Position numbers and translations under genes: made by a program. Below are positions 1 through 5,163 of a stretch of DNA of 5,163 nt, in pieces. The stretch covers positions 1-5,163 of the forward strand of contig JABFSD010000762.1 of the NCBI GenBank assembly GCA_013140935.1, read 5' to 3'. This DNA is from Acidobacteriota bacterium. Its GTDB lineage: Bacteria > Acidobacteriota > Blastocatellia > RBC074. Position 1 is the stretch's first letter. The number at the start of each line of letters is the position of its first letter. The notes under the pieces are model-generated. The model made no database searches and was not told the origin of the DNA. It saw only the letters and a program-made list of their open reading frames with translations.

Positions 1-188
1 TGAGCATTGCTGCCCGACGCGGAAGACGTGTAGATGTTGTAAAACAAAATCGAGCCCGCCTTCTGATCGCTGACTTCCGAACTCGGCGGATAAACCAAGC
101 CCGGATCAGCCGCCAGCGCGGAGACAGAAAGCGTCAACAGCGCAAACAGCGCCAGCACGATCTGTGAAATTCTCTTTGAGGTTTGCAT
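1..188 (-). CDS. Secreted protein of unknown function, N-terminal part only
   Basis: Sixty-two codons are visible and the gene runs off the left edge. The N-terminus is a classical Sec signal peptide: a basic Lys-Arg at residues 5-6, a hydrophobic core at about 10-22 (IVLALFALLTLSV), and an Ala-x-Ala cleavage site giving SALA/AD around residue 26. No lipobox cysteine is present, so this is a soluble or surface-exported protein and not a lipoprotein. The mature part begins ADPGLVYPPSSEVSDQKAG and continues SILFYNIYTSSASGSNA, which looks like the start of a beta-rich exported protein. I have a vague impression of similar hypothetical secreted proteins in Acidobacteriota but cannot name a family. 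A strong Shine-Dalgarno precedes the ATG. The 490-base gap and intervening promoter suggest it is transcribed separately from the lolC unit. Confidence 0.85.
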   Translation of the reverse strand, partial: MQTSKRISQIVLALFALLTLSVSALAADPGLVYPPSSEVSDQKAGSILFYNIYTSSASGSNA

Positions 189-198
189 TGTGTAGTTT

Positions 199-204
199 CT
201 CCTT
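199..204 (-). promoter_or_regulatory. Shine-Dalgarno AAGGAG of the secreted-protein gene
   Basis: AAGGAG on the minus strand, 10 bases before the ATG at 188. It supports that start together with the signal peptide that begins there. Confidence 0.8.
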
Positions 205-410
205 AAATTCACGTGAGTAGAGTTGAGACGATCTTTACCTAAAAAATGCAGAAATCCTTGCTCGGGAGAATAGCCTTTGACCAGCTTAACAGAAGGTGTA
301 CTGCTGTTTAATCGTGGTGAAATCGTCCGCAATCAGAGAGTGCTGACAAGAAGAATTGAGTGCCGTTTGCCAAGTGAAAGCCTTTTGAACTACTACATCC
401 AACCCAACGT

Positions 411-440
411 GCAATCGCTAATTGTGAGATAAGCGATTGC
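411..440. repeat. 9-bp-stem hairpin in the intergenic region
   Basis: GCAATCGCT (411-419) and AGCGATTGC (432-440) are perfect reverse complements around a 12-base loop. No T-tract follows on either strand, so it is not a standard terminator. It would fold in the long leader transcribed from the predicted promoter at 543-571. On the plus strand it overlaps a boxA-like motif at 438-449. Confidence 0.6.
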
Positions 441-497
441 TCTTTAACTAAACGATAAACCAACGTTTTTATCAGGCTGGATGTGTCGAATGACCTT

Positions 498-525
498 CGA
501 TGTGAGCTGGCAAACGATGTGAGCT
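498..525. repeat. 11-bp direct repeat just downstream of the predicted promoter
   Basis: CGATGTGAGCT occurs at 498-508 and again at 515-525, a period of 17 bases. Relative to the predicted minus-strand start near 536, the copies fall at roughly +11 to +39. Paired direct repeats there could be a regulator binding site, but no regulator gene is nearby to support that. A small inverted repeat, TCGAA-N5-TTCGA (486-500), overlaps the left copy. Confidence 0.5.
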
Positions 526-542
526 CCTCATCAACGGGGCGG

Positions 543-571
543 AGTTTATGTATTGAGCCGATGCTTGTCAA
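543..571 (-). promoter_or_regulatory. Sigma70-like promoter pointing toward the secreted-protein gene
   Basis: On the minus strand a perfect -35 TTGACA (571-566) is followed by a 17-base spacer and a -10-like TAAACT (548-543, four of six consensus bases). Transcription would start near 536, giving a leader of about 350 bases before the secreted-protein ATG at 188. It is the best promoter match I see in the intergenic region. The match rests on consensus alone. Confidence 0.45.
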
Positions 572-602
572 TCCCGCTGGCATTCAAGTACCACTTTTAG
601 GT

Positions 603-637
603 AAAAAAAGTTGACCTCCCCCAGATAACCGGAAGAT
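603..637 (-). terminator. Weak candidate Rho-independent terminator after the lolC-type gene
   Basis: On the minus strand, ATCTTCC (637-631) can pair with GGGAGGT (620-614), a 7-bp stem with two G-U pairs and a 10-base loop. CAAC and then seven T's (609-603) follow. It lies about 45 bases past the lolC stop, where the unit should end. The stem is imperfect and four bases separate it from the T-tract, so this is a modest call. Confidence 0.4.
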
Positions 638-681
638 AAGCAGGGGCGAAACGAGCGGTTTCTTCTCACTAAATCCTTGCC

Positions 682-1932
682 TTATTGCATTCTCAACGCT
701 GCCACCGGCTTCAACCGAGAAGCTGCCGCCACCGGATAGAGCGTCGCTAGATAACTGACCAGCAACGTAAACAAAATCACCCACAAGCCATCGGTCAGCC
801 GCAGCGTCAGCCGGATGTAGCTGATCGAATAAATTTCGTTGGGCAATGCGATCAAACGCCAACGATTGGCAAGCCAGATGGCAATCAACCCCAAAGGCAA
901 TCCTGCCAACGTCCCCAACAACCCAATCGCCAACCCCTGCCAACGAAAGATCGTCGCTACCATGCGCGGCGTCGCACCTTGCGTGCGCAGGATGGCAATG
1001 TCCTGGCGCTTTTGCATCACCAGCACTGTCAGTAACGCCACGATGCTCAATGCCGCCATCACGATCAACAACGAAAAGAAACTGACGACGACGCGCTCTT
1101 GCAATTGCAGCGCAGAAAATAAGGGGCGATTCAACTCCTGCCAGCTTTGCGTAACGAAGGCCTCGCGTCCAGCAGTTTGCAGCACGCGCGCGGCGATGTC
1201 TTCGACGGCGTAAATATCCTGCACTTTCATTTGAATCGTGCCTGCCGTCGCGCCGCTGCCAATCATGGATTGCAAAGCGGGCAAGGTGACGTAAGCCCAC
1301 TTGGAATCGTATTCATACAAGCCCGAAGCGAAAATGCCTACGACGCGAAACTCGGCGGAACGCGCGCGCGGTTGCAAACCCAACGGCGTAAGGCGCGTGC
1401 CCAATGCACTGGCGGTGAGTTGATCGCCCAGTTTGACGTTCAAGGCGCGCGCGAGTTCGCGTCCGATGACGAGACCGGGAAGTTCGTCATCGGTCGAATG
1501 AGAGGAACCGTGCAATTGTTGCGGATTGCCTTCGATGGTGGTGGTGAATACTTCATTCGCGGCGGCGGGAGCCGTGAGGTCTACGCCTTTGAGAATCGCG
1601 GGTTCATTGCGTTGGCTAAGCGCGAGCAGTGCGGGCGTATAAGTCGTCGCTGAAGCCGCCACGACGCCCGGCGTTTGTGCGATACGTTGCGCAAGTTCAG
1701 TGTAATTTTCGATGTCGCTGCCGTCGGCTTTGAGCAGGTTCAAATGCGCCGTGCCCTGCAACAGCTTGTCACGGATTTCCGCGCGAAAGCCGTTCATCAG
1801 CGCCAACGCGAAAATCAAGGCAGCGATGCTGACCGTCACCGCTGCCGTAGCGATCCACGTAAGCAACGCCACCAGTCCGTGCATGCGGCGCGAACGCAAA
1901 TAGCGCGAAGCAATGAAAAGCTCGAAGCGCAT
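682..1932 (-). CDS. lolC: Lipoprotein-releasing ABC transporter permease, LolC/LolE family
   Basis: Inner-membrane permease of the Lol system, which extracts mature lipoproteins from the inner membrane and hands them to a periplasmic carrier for the outer membrane, powered by the LolD ATPase. It is 416 residues, complete, and of normal family length (about 400-415). The start MRFELFIASRYLRSRR is the typical family N-terminus. The first helix is at about 24-46, followed by a large periplasmic MacB-type core domain at about 50-278 (NGFRAEIRDKLLQGTAHL near its start). Helices follow at about 282-306, 333-355 and 383-405. Between the second and third, QKRQDIAILRTQGATPRMV is the cytoplasmic coupling segment expected to contact LolD. 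The FtsX-type tail AAASRLKPVAALRMQ is present. A TGA stop lies three codons upstream in frame, so the ATG is secure. No good Shine-Dalgarno precedes it (GATTAAAG abuts the ATG), so expression may depend on coupling. LolC and LolE cannot be told apart here. No lolD follows in the window. Confidence 0.9.
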   Translation of the reverse strand: MRFELFIASRYLRSRRMHGLVALLTWIATAAVTVSIAALIFALALMNGFRAEIRDKLLQGTAHLNLLKADGSDIENYTELAQRIAQTPGVVAASATTYTPALLALSQRNEPAILKGVDLTAPAAANEVFTTTIEGNPQQLHGSSHSTDDELPGLVIGRELARALNVKLGDQLTASALGTRLTPLGLQPRARSAEFRVVGIFASGLYEYDSKWAYVTLPALQSMIGSGATAGTIQMKVQDIYAVEDIAARVLQTAGREAFVTQSWQELNRPLFSALQLQERVVVSFFSLLIVMAALSIVALLTVLVMQKRQDIAILRTQGATPRMVATIFRWQGLAIGLLGTLAGLPLGLIAIWLANRWRLIALPNEIYSISYIRLTLRLTDGLWVILFTLLVSYLATLYPVAAASRLKPVAALRMQ

Positions 1933-1957
1933 CTTTAATCAGTCAAAATCAGTTAGG

Positions 1958-3391
1958 CTACCAATTAGGTCGCGTCGTCGGCTCGCCCAAATCAAGTACG
2001 CGCAAGTTGAACGCGCCTTCCTGACGATAGGCGATGCGGAATGTGTTTTCCTGCGGCGTGGGCGGACCCAACGCATAAGGCGAAGTCTGTACGACGTAAC
2101 GCACGCCCAGCTTCTTCCAGTTTTCCCACGCGGTCGCAGGGCTTTCAAAGGCCACGGTTTTGTGTCCGGTGTAAAGATGCACCAGCGCCGGATTTTGCGA
2201 AGCCAGCACGGTGTCTTTCGGCAGATTGGCCGCGACGTATTTGATGAGGGCTTCGTTTTCGTTGAAAGCGCGAATCCACTTTGAACTGTAAGCCGGTGAA
2301 GGATCGTTCTTGCGTTGAATGAACTCGAAGTTGCTGTAAGCACTGGCCGCCACAAAGAGCCACACCAGCGCCGTAGCGATCAGCCACTGGCGCGGCTGGT
2401 TTTCCTGCCCGGTCAGCTTTTGCAACAACGCCATGATCTCCGCCGTGCCCGCCAGCAAATAAAAAATCAGAAACGGCGTAAGCGGCAACAACAAACGATA
2501 TTGCTCCCAGCCCCAGAACAGCATCGTCAACAACGCAAAAGGCAGCATCAGTTCGAGCATCGTCGCGCGTTTGCGCAACAGCATGACGTAACCGAACAGC
2601 GTCAGGGCCGTAAAGAAATAAGAAAGCGTGCGGGCTTCCGAACCTACGCGAATAGACTCGCCCGGTTCCAGCGGACGAAACATCGGGTAAAACGCCAGCG
2701 CGCCGATGTCATAACGAACGACCTCGGTCAAATTATTGATGGCGCGATCCGGCAAGTCCGCTGCCGTGATCGTACCGGAAAGCGGCTGCCCCGCCGTTTT
2801 TTGAAAAAGTTGCACACCGTAAGGCTGCACGATGTTGCCGCGCTGTTCGTCGTTTTGCGCGGCGGTGGGCGCGTGCGCGCGTGAGTAAAGCATCCAGCCG
2901 CCGGCGATCACAGCGATGCAAGCGGCGAAGGCAATGGCGGCGCGCGGCAGTTTTTCTTTCAGCAGATACAACAAGCCGCCGATGGCGAGGCCCAATCCGG
3001 CGGGGCGCGTCAGCAAGGCGAGACCTACGATCAAGCCGCTCAAGAGCGCCCATCGCCAGCCGCGTGCGGTTTCTTTTTGTACGACGCAACGTTCGACCAA
3101 GACGAGCGCGGCGAGTTCCATCAGCATGAATACGCATTCCGACATCACTGCCGAAGTCGCCAGAAACACCAGCGCCGGATAAAGCGCAGTGTGTCCGGCA
3201 ATGCCCAACGCGACCCAGCGCGGCACTTGGCGATAGCGATGAAAGTAGTGATAAGCCAACACGCCAGCACCGAACATCGCCACGATAGAAAGCGATTTCA
3301 GCAGCCACAGGTTGCCGGGAAAGTTCGGCGAGAGGCGATAAAGCAGCGACAGCAAAAACGGAAAGACCGGCGGATAAAACGGCGTAATCCC
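1958..3391 (-). CDS. Main body of the same GT-C glycosyltransferase (ArnT/PMT-like membrane protein)
   Basis: Probably an inner-membrane glycosyltransferase that moves a sugar from a polyprenyl-phosphate carrier to an envelope acceptor (lipid, glycan or protein); the acceptor cannot be read from sequence. The frame is open back to an ATG at 3559, but the first ~57 residues from there are Arg-rich, out-of-frame sequence, so sense coding begins near 3391. The sequence opens with [21 protein letters not shown], typical of the first periplasmic loop and second helix. About nine or ten further hydrophobic helices follow, with [12 protein letters not shown] after one of them and [13 protein letters not shown] late in the set, resembling the RY-x-LP-x-xP motif of ArnT-like enzymes. 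A soluble C-terminal domain of about 120 residues (from about SKWIRAF to TTRPNW) is probably periplasmic. Joined to the N-terminal piece it gives about 565 residues, a normal family size. It lies 25 bases upstream of the lolC-type gene. Whether the gene is really broken or this is a sequencing error is open. Confidence 0.8.
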   Translation of the reverse strand, partial: GITPFYPPVFPFLLSLLYRLSPNFPGNLWLLKSLSIVAMFGAGVLAYHYFHRYRQVPRWVALGIAGHTALYPALVFLATSAVMSECVFMLMELAALVLVERCVVQKETARGWRWALLSGLIVGLALLTRPAGLGLAIGGLLYLLKEKLPRAAIAFAACIAVIAGGWMLYSRAHAPTAAQNDEQRGNIVQPYGVQLFQKTAGQPLSGTITAADLPDRAINNLTEVVRYDIGALAFYPMFRPLEPGESIRVGSEARTLSYFFTALTLFGYVMLLRKRATMLELMLPFALLTMLFWGWEQYRLLLPLTPFLIFYLLAGTAEIMALLQKLTGQENQPRQWLIATALVWLFVAASAYSNFEFIQRKNDPSPAYSSKWIRAFNENEALIKYVAANLPKDTVLASQNPALVHLYTGHKTVAFESPATAWENWKKLGVRYVVQTSPYALGPPTPQENTFRIAYRQEGAFNLRVLDLGEPTTRPNW

Positions 3392-3654
3392 GGCGTAGGC
3401 GAATTGATGAGCGAATAGCCCTGCCCGGTCGCCAGTGACTTGGCGAGCAAGACGTACCAACCGTCGTCTACGATCAAGCCGATGACGTGATCGAGCCGTT
3501 GCTGATAAATCACGATGAACAAAATCACCAACGCTACGGCGGCGGCTAAGAAAAGCCACGGCTTGCTTTCAGCCGCTTTCACCGTCTCTTTGGTTTTGGT
3601 TACGAATTGCGCTTCTTCTGTTTTGGGTTCTTCTTGCGAGGACGCTTTTGCCAC
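3298..3654 (-). CDS. N-terminal fragment of a frameshifted GT-C glycosyltransferase
   Basis: This is the first piece of the membrane glycosyltransferase that continues in another frame to the left. It starts at GTG (3654). Residues 1-30 are a charged, Glu/Lys-rich cytoplasmic tail, 32-50 form the first transmembrane helix, and then comes [18 protein letters not shown]. The Asp-Asp pair just after the first helix is the position of the catalytic or metal-binding acidic residues in GT-C enzymes of the ArnT/PMT type. Sense coding stops after about residue 89 (SLINSPTPG). The last ~29 residues of the open frame ([16 protein letters not shown] and on) are Arg/Cys-rich and look like out-of-frame translation. 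The natural continuation, [13 protein letters not shown], is one base out of frame. As it stands the frame stops at 3298, so this piece alone cannot be functional. Confidence 0.8.
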   Translation of the reverse strand: MAKASSQEEPKTEEAQFVTKTKETVKAAESKPWLFLAAAVALVILFIVIYQQRLDHVIGLIVDDGWYVLLAKSLATGQGYSLINSPTPGLRRFIRRSFRFCCRCFIASRRTFPATCGC

Positions 3655-3665
3655 GGTCTGGAGTT

Positions 3666-3671
3666 CTCCTT
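3666..3671 (-). promoter_or_regulatory. Shine-Dalgarno AAGGAG for the glycosyltransferase GTG start
   Basis: AAGGAG on the minus strand lies 11 bases before the GTG at 3654. It decides this start: no ATG, GTG or TTG in the same frame lies between the lysS stop and this GTG. The base of the palindrome stem ends only 4 bases upstream, so hairpin folding could affect ribosome access. Confidence 0.7.
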
Positions 3672-3675
3672 CACT

Positions 3676-3711
3676 ACTGGGAGCGCGGACGTCCCCGTCC
3701 GCGCTCCCAGT
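3676..3711. repeat. Perfect 16-bp-stem palindrome after lysS (REP-like repeat or hairpin)
   Basis: The left arm 3676-3691 (ACTGGGAGCGCGGACG) is the exact reverse complement of the right arm 3696-3711, with a TCCC loop at 3692-3695. It starts directly after the lysS stop codon and ends 4 bases before the Shine-Dalgarno of the next gene. Read on the minus strand, no U-tract follows it. Read on the plus strand, TTATTT follows. It could therefore be an attenuating or processing hairpin, a poor bidirectional terminator, or a copy of a dispersed palindromic repeat. Its very high GC content and perfect symmetry favour the dispersed-repeat reading, but only one copy is visible here. Confidence 0.85.
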
Positions 3712-5163
3712 TTATTTGGTTTCGGGTCGCATGTGCGGAAACAGCAGCACGTCGCGGATCGAAGGTTGATTGGTCAATAACATCACGATGCGGTCAATGC
3801 CGATGCCTTCGCCAGCCGTAGGCGGCATGCCGTAAGACAGTGCGCGAATATAATCTTCATCCAGCACCATCGCTTCGTCATTGCCGCTGGCGCGTTGGCC
3901 CATTTGCTCTTCAAAACGCAGTCGTTGCTCGACCGGATCGTTTAACTCGCTGAAGCCGTTCGCGCATTCCATTGCCGCGATGAATAGCTCGAAACGGTCG
4001 GTGAAACGCGGATCGTGTTCGCTTTGTTTCGACAGCGGCGAAAGCTCCGTCGGGTATTCGATGATGAACGTAGGGTCAGTCAGATGCGCTTCGGCAAGAT
4101 GCTCGAACAGTGCGCCGAGCAATTGCCCGTCATTAAGTTTCGGGTCGAAGCTCATCGCCACATCCGCCGCAGCTTTTTCCAATGTCGCGCGGTCGAGCAG
4201 ATTTTCAATCGCGGGTTTCAGATTGGCTTTGTCATCGGGCCAGTATTTCAAGACGGCTTCGCGCATCGTGAGGCGCTGCCAGTTGTTGAAATTCACCGCC
4301 GTGTCACGAAAGGTGATTTGCCGCGTCGCGCAAACTTTGTCTACGAGTTGCGTCAACAGGTCTTCGGTCAAATCCATCAGGTCGGTGTAATCGGAATAGG
4401 CCTGATACCATTCAAGCATCGTGAATTCAGGATTGTGTTTATAAGACAGCCCTTCGTTGCGGAAGTTGCGATTGATTTCATAGACGCGCTCGAAACCGCC
4501 TACGACCAGACGCTTTAGATAAAGCTCCGGCGCGATGCGTGCGTAAAGATCAATGTCCAGCGCGTTGTGATGCGTCTTGAAAGGCTTGGCGGCTGCGCCG
4601 GTCGCCAACGGCGAAAGCATCGGCGTCTCGACTTCGACGTAGCCGCGCTCATCGAAATAGTTGCGAATGAATCGGATGATTTGCGCGCGGCGTTCAAAGA
4701 CTTCGCGCGAAGTGAGTTCGCCCTCGGCGCGTTCGTGTACGGCGGCGCTGGCGATCAAATCAACGTAACGCTGCCGGTAGCGCAATTCCTTATCCGTCAC
4801 GCCGTGATATTTGTCGGGCATCGGCAACAGGGCTTTTGACAGATAGCTCAACGCCGTCACGTGCAACGACAATTCGCCGGTTTTGGTGATGAAGAGATAA
4901 CCCGTGACGCCGACCCAGTCGCCGAGATCAAGCTTTTGATAGAGCGCCCAGGCTTCGTCGCCGAGGTCGTTTTTGCGGAGGTAAACCTGCAACGATTGCA
5001 AGCCGTCGGTCAGATGCGCGAACGCAGCCTTGCCCATCAAGCGCATCGTCATAATTCGTCCGGCTAGGCGAATTGCGCTGTCACCTATAGCTTTGAGTTC
5101 GGCGTTGACGGCTTCGAGCGCCTCGCCTTCTTTCTTGCCCGCGCGGTCTTGATAGCCGCTGAC
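3712..5163 (-). CDS. lysS: Lysyl-tRNA synthetase, class II (5' end outside the window)
   Basis: Charges tRNA-Lys with lysine using ATP, in the cytoplasm. The frame is open to the right edge, giving 483 residues here. The bacterial enzyme is about 500, so some 40-55 N-terminal residues lie outside. Numbering from the first visible codon, the OB-fold anticodon-binding domain spans about 30-130 ([15 protein letters not shown], then [10 protein letters not shown]). The catalytic domain follows: motif 1 around 155-185 ([18 protein letters not shown]), motif 2 around 215-245 ([15 protein letters not shown]) and motif 3 near the C-terminus ([13 protein letters not shown] ending MRPETK). The lysine-pocket segment [12 protein letters not shown] is intact. 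An extra stretch of about 10 residues relative to E. coli LysS lies in the linker before motif 1 ([15 protein letters not shown]). The internal ATG at 5052 is not the true start, because homology to LysS continues upstream of it. It is the first gene of a likely unit with the two genes to its left. The identification is essentially certain. Confidence 0.97.
   Translation of the reverse strand, partial: VSGYQDRAGKKEGEALEAVNAELKAIGDSAIRLAGRIMTMRLMGKAAFAHLTDGLQSLQVYLRKNDLGDEAWALYQKLDLGDWVGVTGYLFITKTGELSLHVTALSYLSKALLPMPDKYHGVTDKELRYRQRYVDLIASAAVHERAEGELTSREVFERRAQIIRFIRNYFDERGYVEVETPMLSPLATGAAAKPFKTHHNALDIDLYARIAPELYLKRLVVGGFERVYEINRNFRNEGLSYKHNPEFTMLEWYQAYSDYTDLMDLTEDLLTQLVDKVCATRQITFRDTAVNFNNWQRLTMREAVLKYWPDDKANLKPAIENLLDRATLEKAAADVAMSFDPKLNDGQLLGALFEHLAEAHLTDPTFIIEYPTELSPLSKQSEHDPRFTDRFELFIAAMECANGFSELNDPVEQRLRFEEQMGQRASGNDEAMVLDEDYIRALSYGMPPTAGEGIGIDRIVMLLTNQPSIRDVLLFPHMRPETK

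Larger units (their letters stand above)
234..605. repeat. 11-bp perfect inverted repeat pair enclosing about 350 bases
   Basis: TTTACCTAAAA at 234-244 is the exact reverse complement of TTTTAGGTAAA at 595-605. The pair encloses most of the intergenic region, as terminal repeats of a small non-autonomous element would. No target-site duplication is visible just outside the arms, and the AT-rich composition raises the odds of a chance match. Confidence 0.4.
189..681. other. 493-base intergenic region without a convincing gene
   Basis: This lies between the lolC stop and the secreted-protein start. It is more AT-rich than the flanking genes. A 91-codon open frame on the minus strand (583-308) has no recognisable domain and no Shine-Dalgarno, and its start lies upstream of the best promoter in the region, so I do not call it. 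Structure is nevertheless concentrated here: a terminator-like hairpin with T7 at 603-637, a TTGACA promoter at 543-571, an 11-bp direct repeat at 498-525, a hairpin at 411-440, a boxA-like motif at 438-449 on the plus strand, and an 11-bp inverted repeat joining 234-244 and 595-605. It may be a long regulatory leader, a small RNA gene or the remnant of a small mobile element. Confidence 0.6.

Noticed and set aside
286..414. 42-codon minus-strand frame from TTG 414 (HVGLDVVVQKAFTWQ and on)
   Set aside because: The residue mix looks protein-like, but there is only a TTG start, no ribosome binding site, and it overlaps another frame that is no less plausible.
308..583. 91-codon open frame on the minus strand in the intergenic region
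   Set aside because: No Shine-Dalgarno, no recognisable motif, its start lies upstream of the best promoter, and a 9-bp-stem hairpin falls inside it. It could be a remnant but I cannot support it as a gene.
584..1300. Long minus-strand open frame overlapping the 3' half of the lolC-type gene
   Set aside because: Arg/Ala/His-rich shadow of the permease in another frame; the permease has clear family motifs.
1147..1653. Plus-strand open frame antisense to the lolC-type gene
   Set aside because: Composition reflects antisense of a GC-biased gene; no motif or ribosome binding site.
2315..2884. Plus-strand 189-codon open frame antisense to the glycosyltransferase
   Set aside because: Gln/Arg-rich low-complexity antisense shadow of membrane-helix codons.
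3385..3395. Programmed -1 ribosomal frameshift in the glycosyltransferase
   Set aside because: No slippery heptamer at the joint and no obvious stimulatory stem just downstream; a mutation or sequencing error is simpler.
3676..3711. Standard Rho-independent terminator for lysS
   Set aside because: The stem is excellent, but no U-tract follows in the minus-strand direction and the next gene's ribosome binding site is 4 bases away.

Overview
The window reads as a chromosomal segment of a moderately GC-rich Gram-negative (diderm) bacterium. All supported genes lie on the minus strand, so transcription runs from the right edge to the left. A LolC/LolE-type lipoprotein-release permease implies an outer membrane. 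The overall style (lysS next to a lolC-type gene, a GT-C glycosyltransferase with a Gly-Tyr-x-Leu-Ile-Asn stretch, and a secreted protein with an 'ADPGLVYP' mature start) reminds me of Acidobacteriota, perhaps Blastocatellia. That placement is an impression from memory, not a result.

Layout from right to left: (1) 5163-3712, lysS, class II lysyl-tRNA synthetase, missing only its N-terminus beyond the window. (2) 3711-3676, a perfect 16-bp-stem palindrome that begins directly after the lysS stop codon. (3) 3654-1958, a multi-membrane-span GT-C family glycosyltransferase (ArnT/PMT-like), starting at GTG. It is broken by an apparent one-base frameshift near 3389-3391; the rejoined product would be about 565 residues. 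(4) 1932-682, a complete LolC/LolE-family permease, 25 bases after the glycosyltransferase stop. (5) 681-189, about 490 bases without a convincing gene. It holds a weak terminator-like hairpin with a T7 tract, a good sigma70-like promoter pointing left, an 11-bp direct repeat, a 9-bp-stem hairpin, a boxA-like motif on the plus strand, and an 11-bp inverted repeat enclosing most of it. (6) 188-1, the first 62 codons of a secreted protein with a clear signal peptide and a good ribosome binding site.

lysS, the glycosyltransferase and the lolC-type gene are closely spaced and codirectional, so they probably form one transcription unit. The palindrome may attenuate read-through or process the message. 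Jobs in the unit are mixed: protein synthesis, envelope glycosylation or lipid modification, and lipoprotein export to the outer membrane. The lolD ATPase that usually accompanies lolC does not follow here. The secreted-protein gene is probably a separate unit with a long leader. The points most worth a second look are the glycosyltransferase frameshift, the palindrome at 3676-3711, and the unexplained intergenic region at 189-681.
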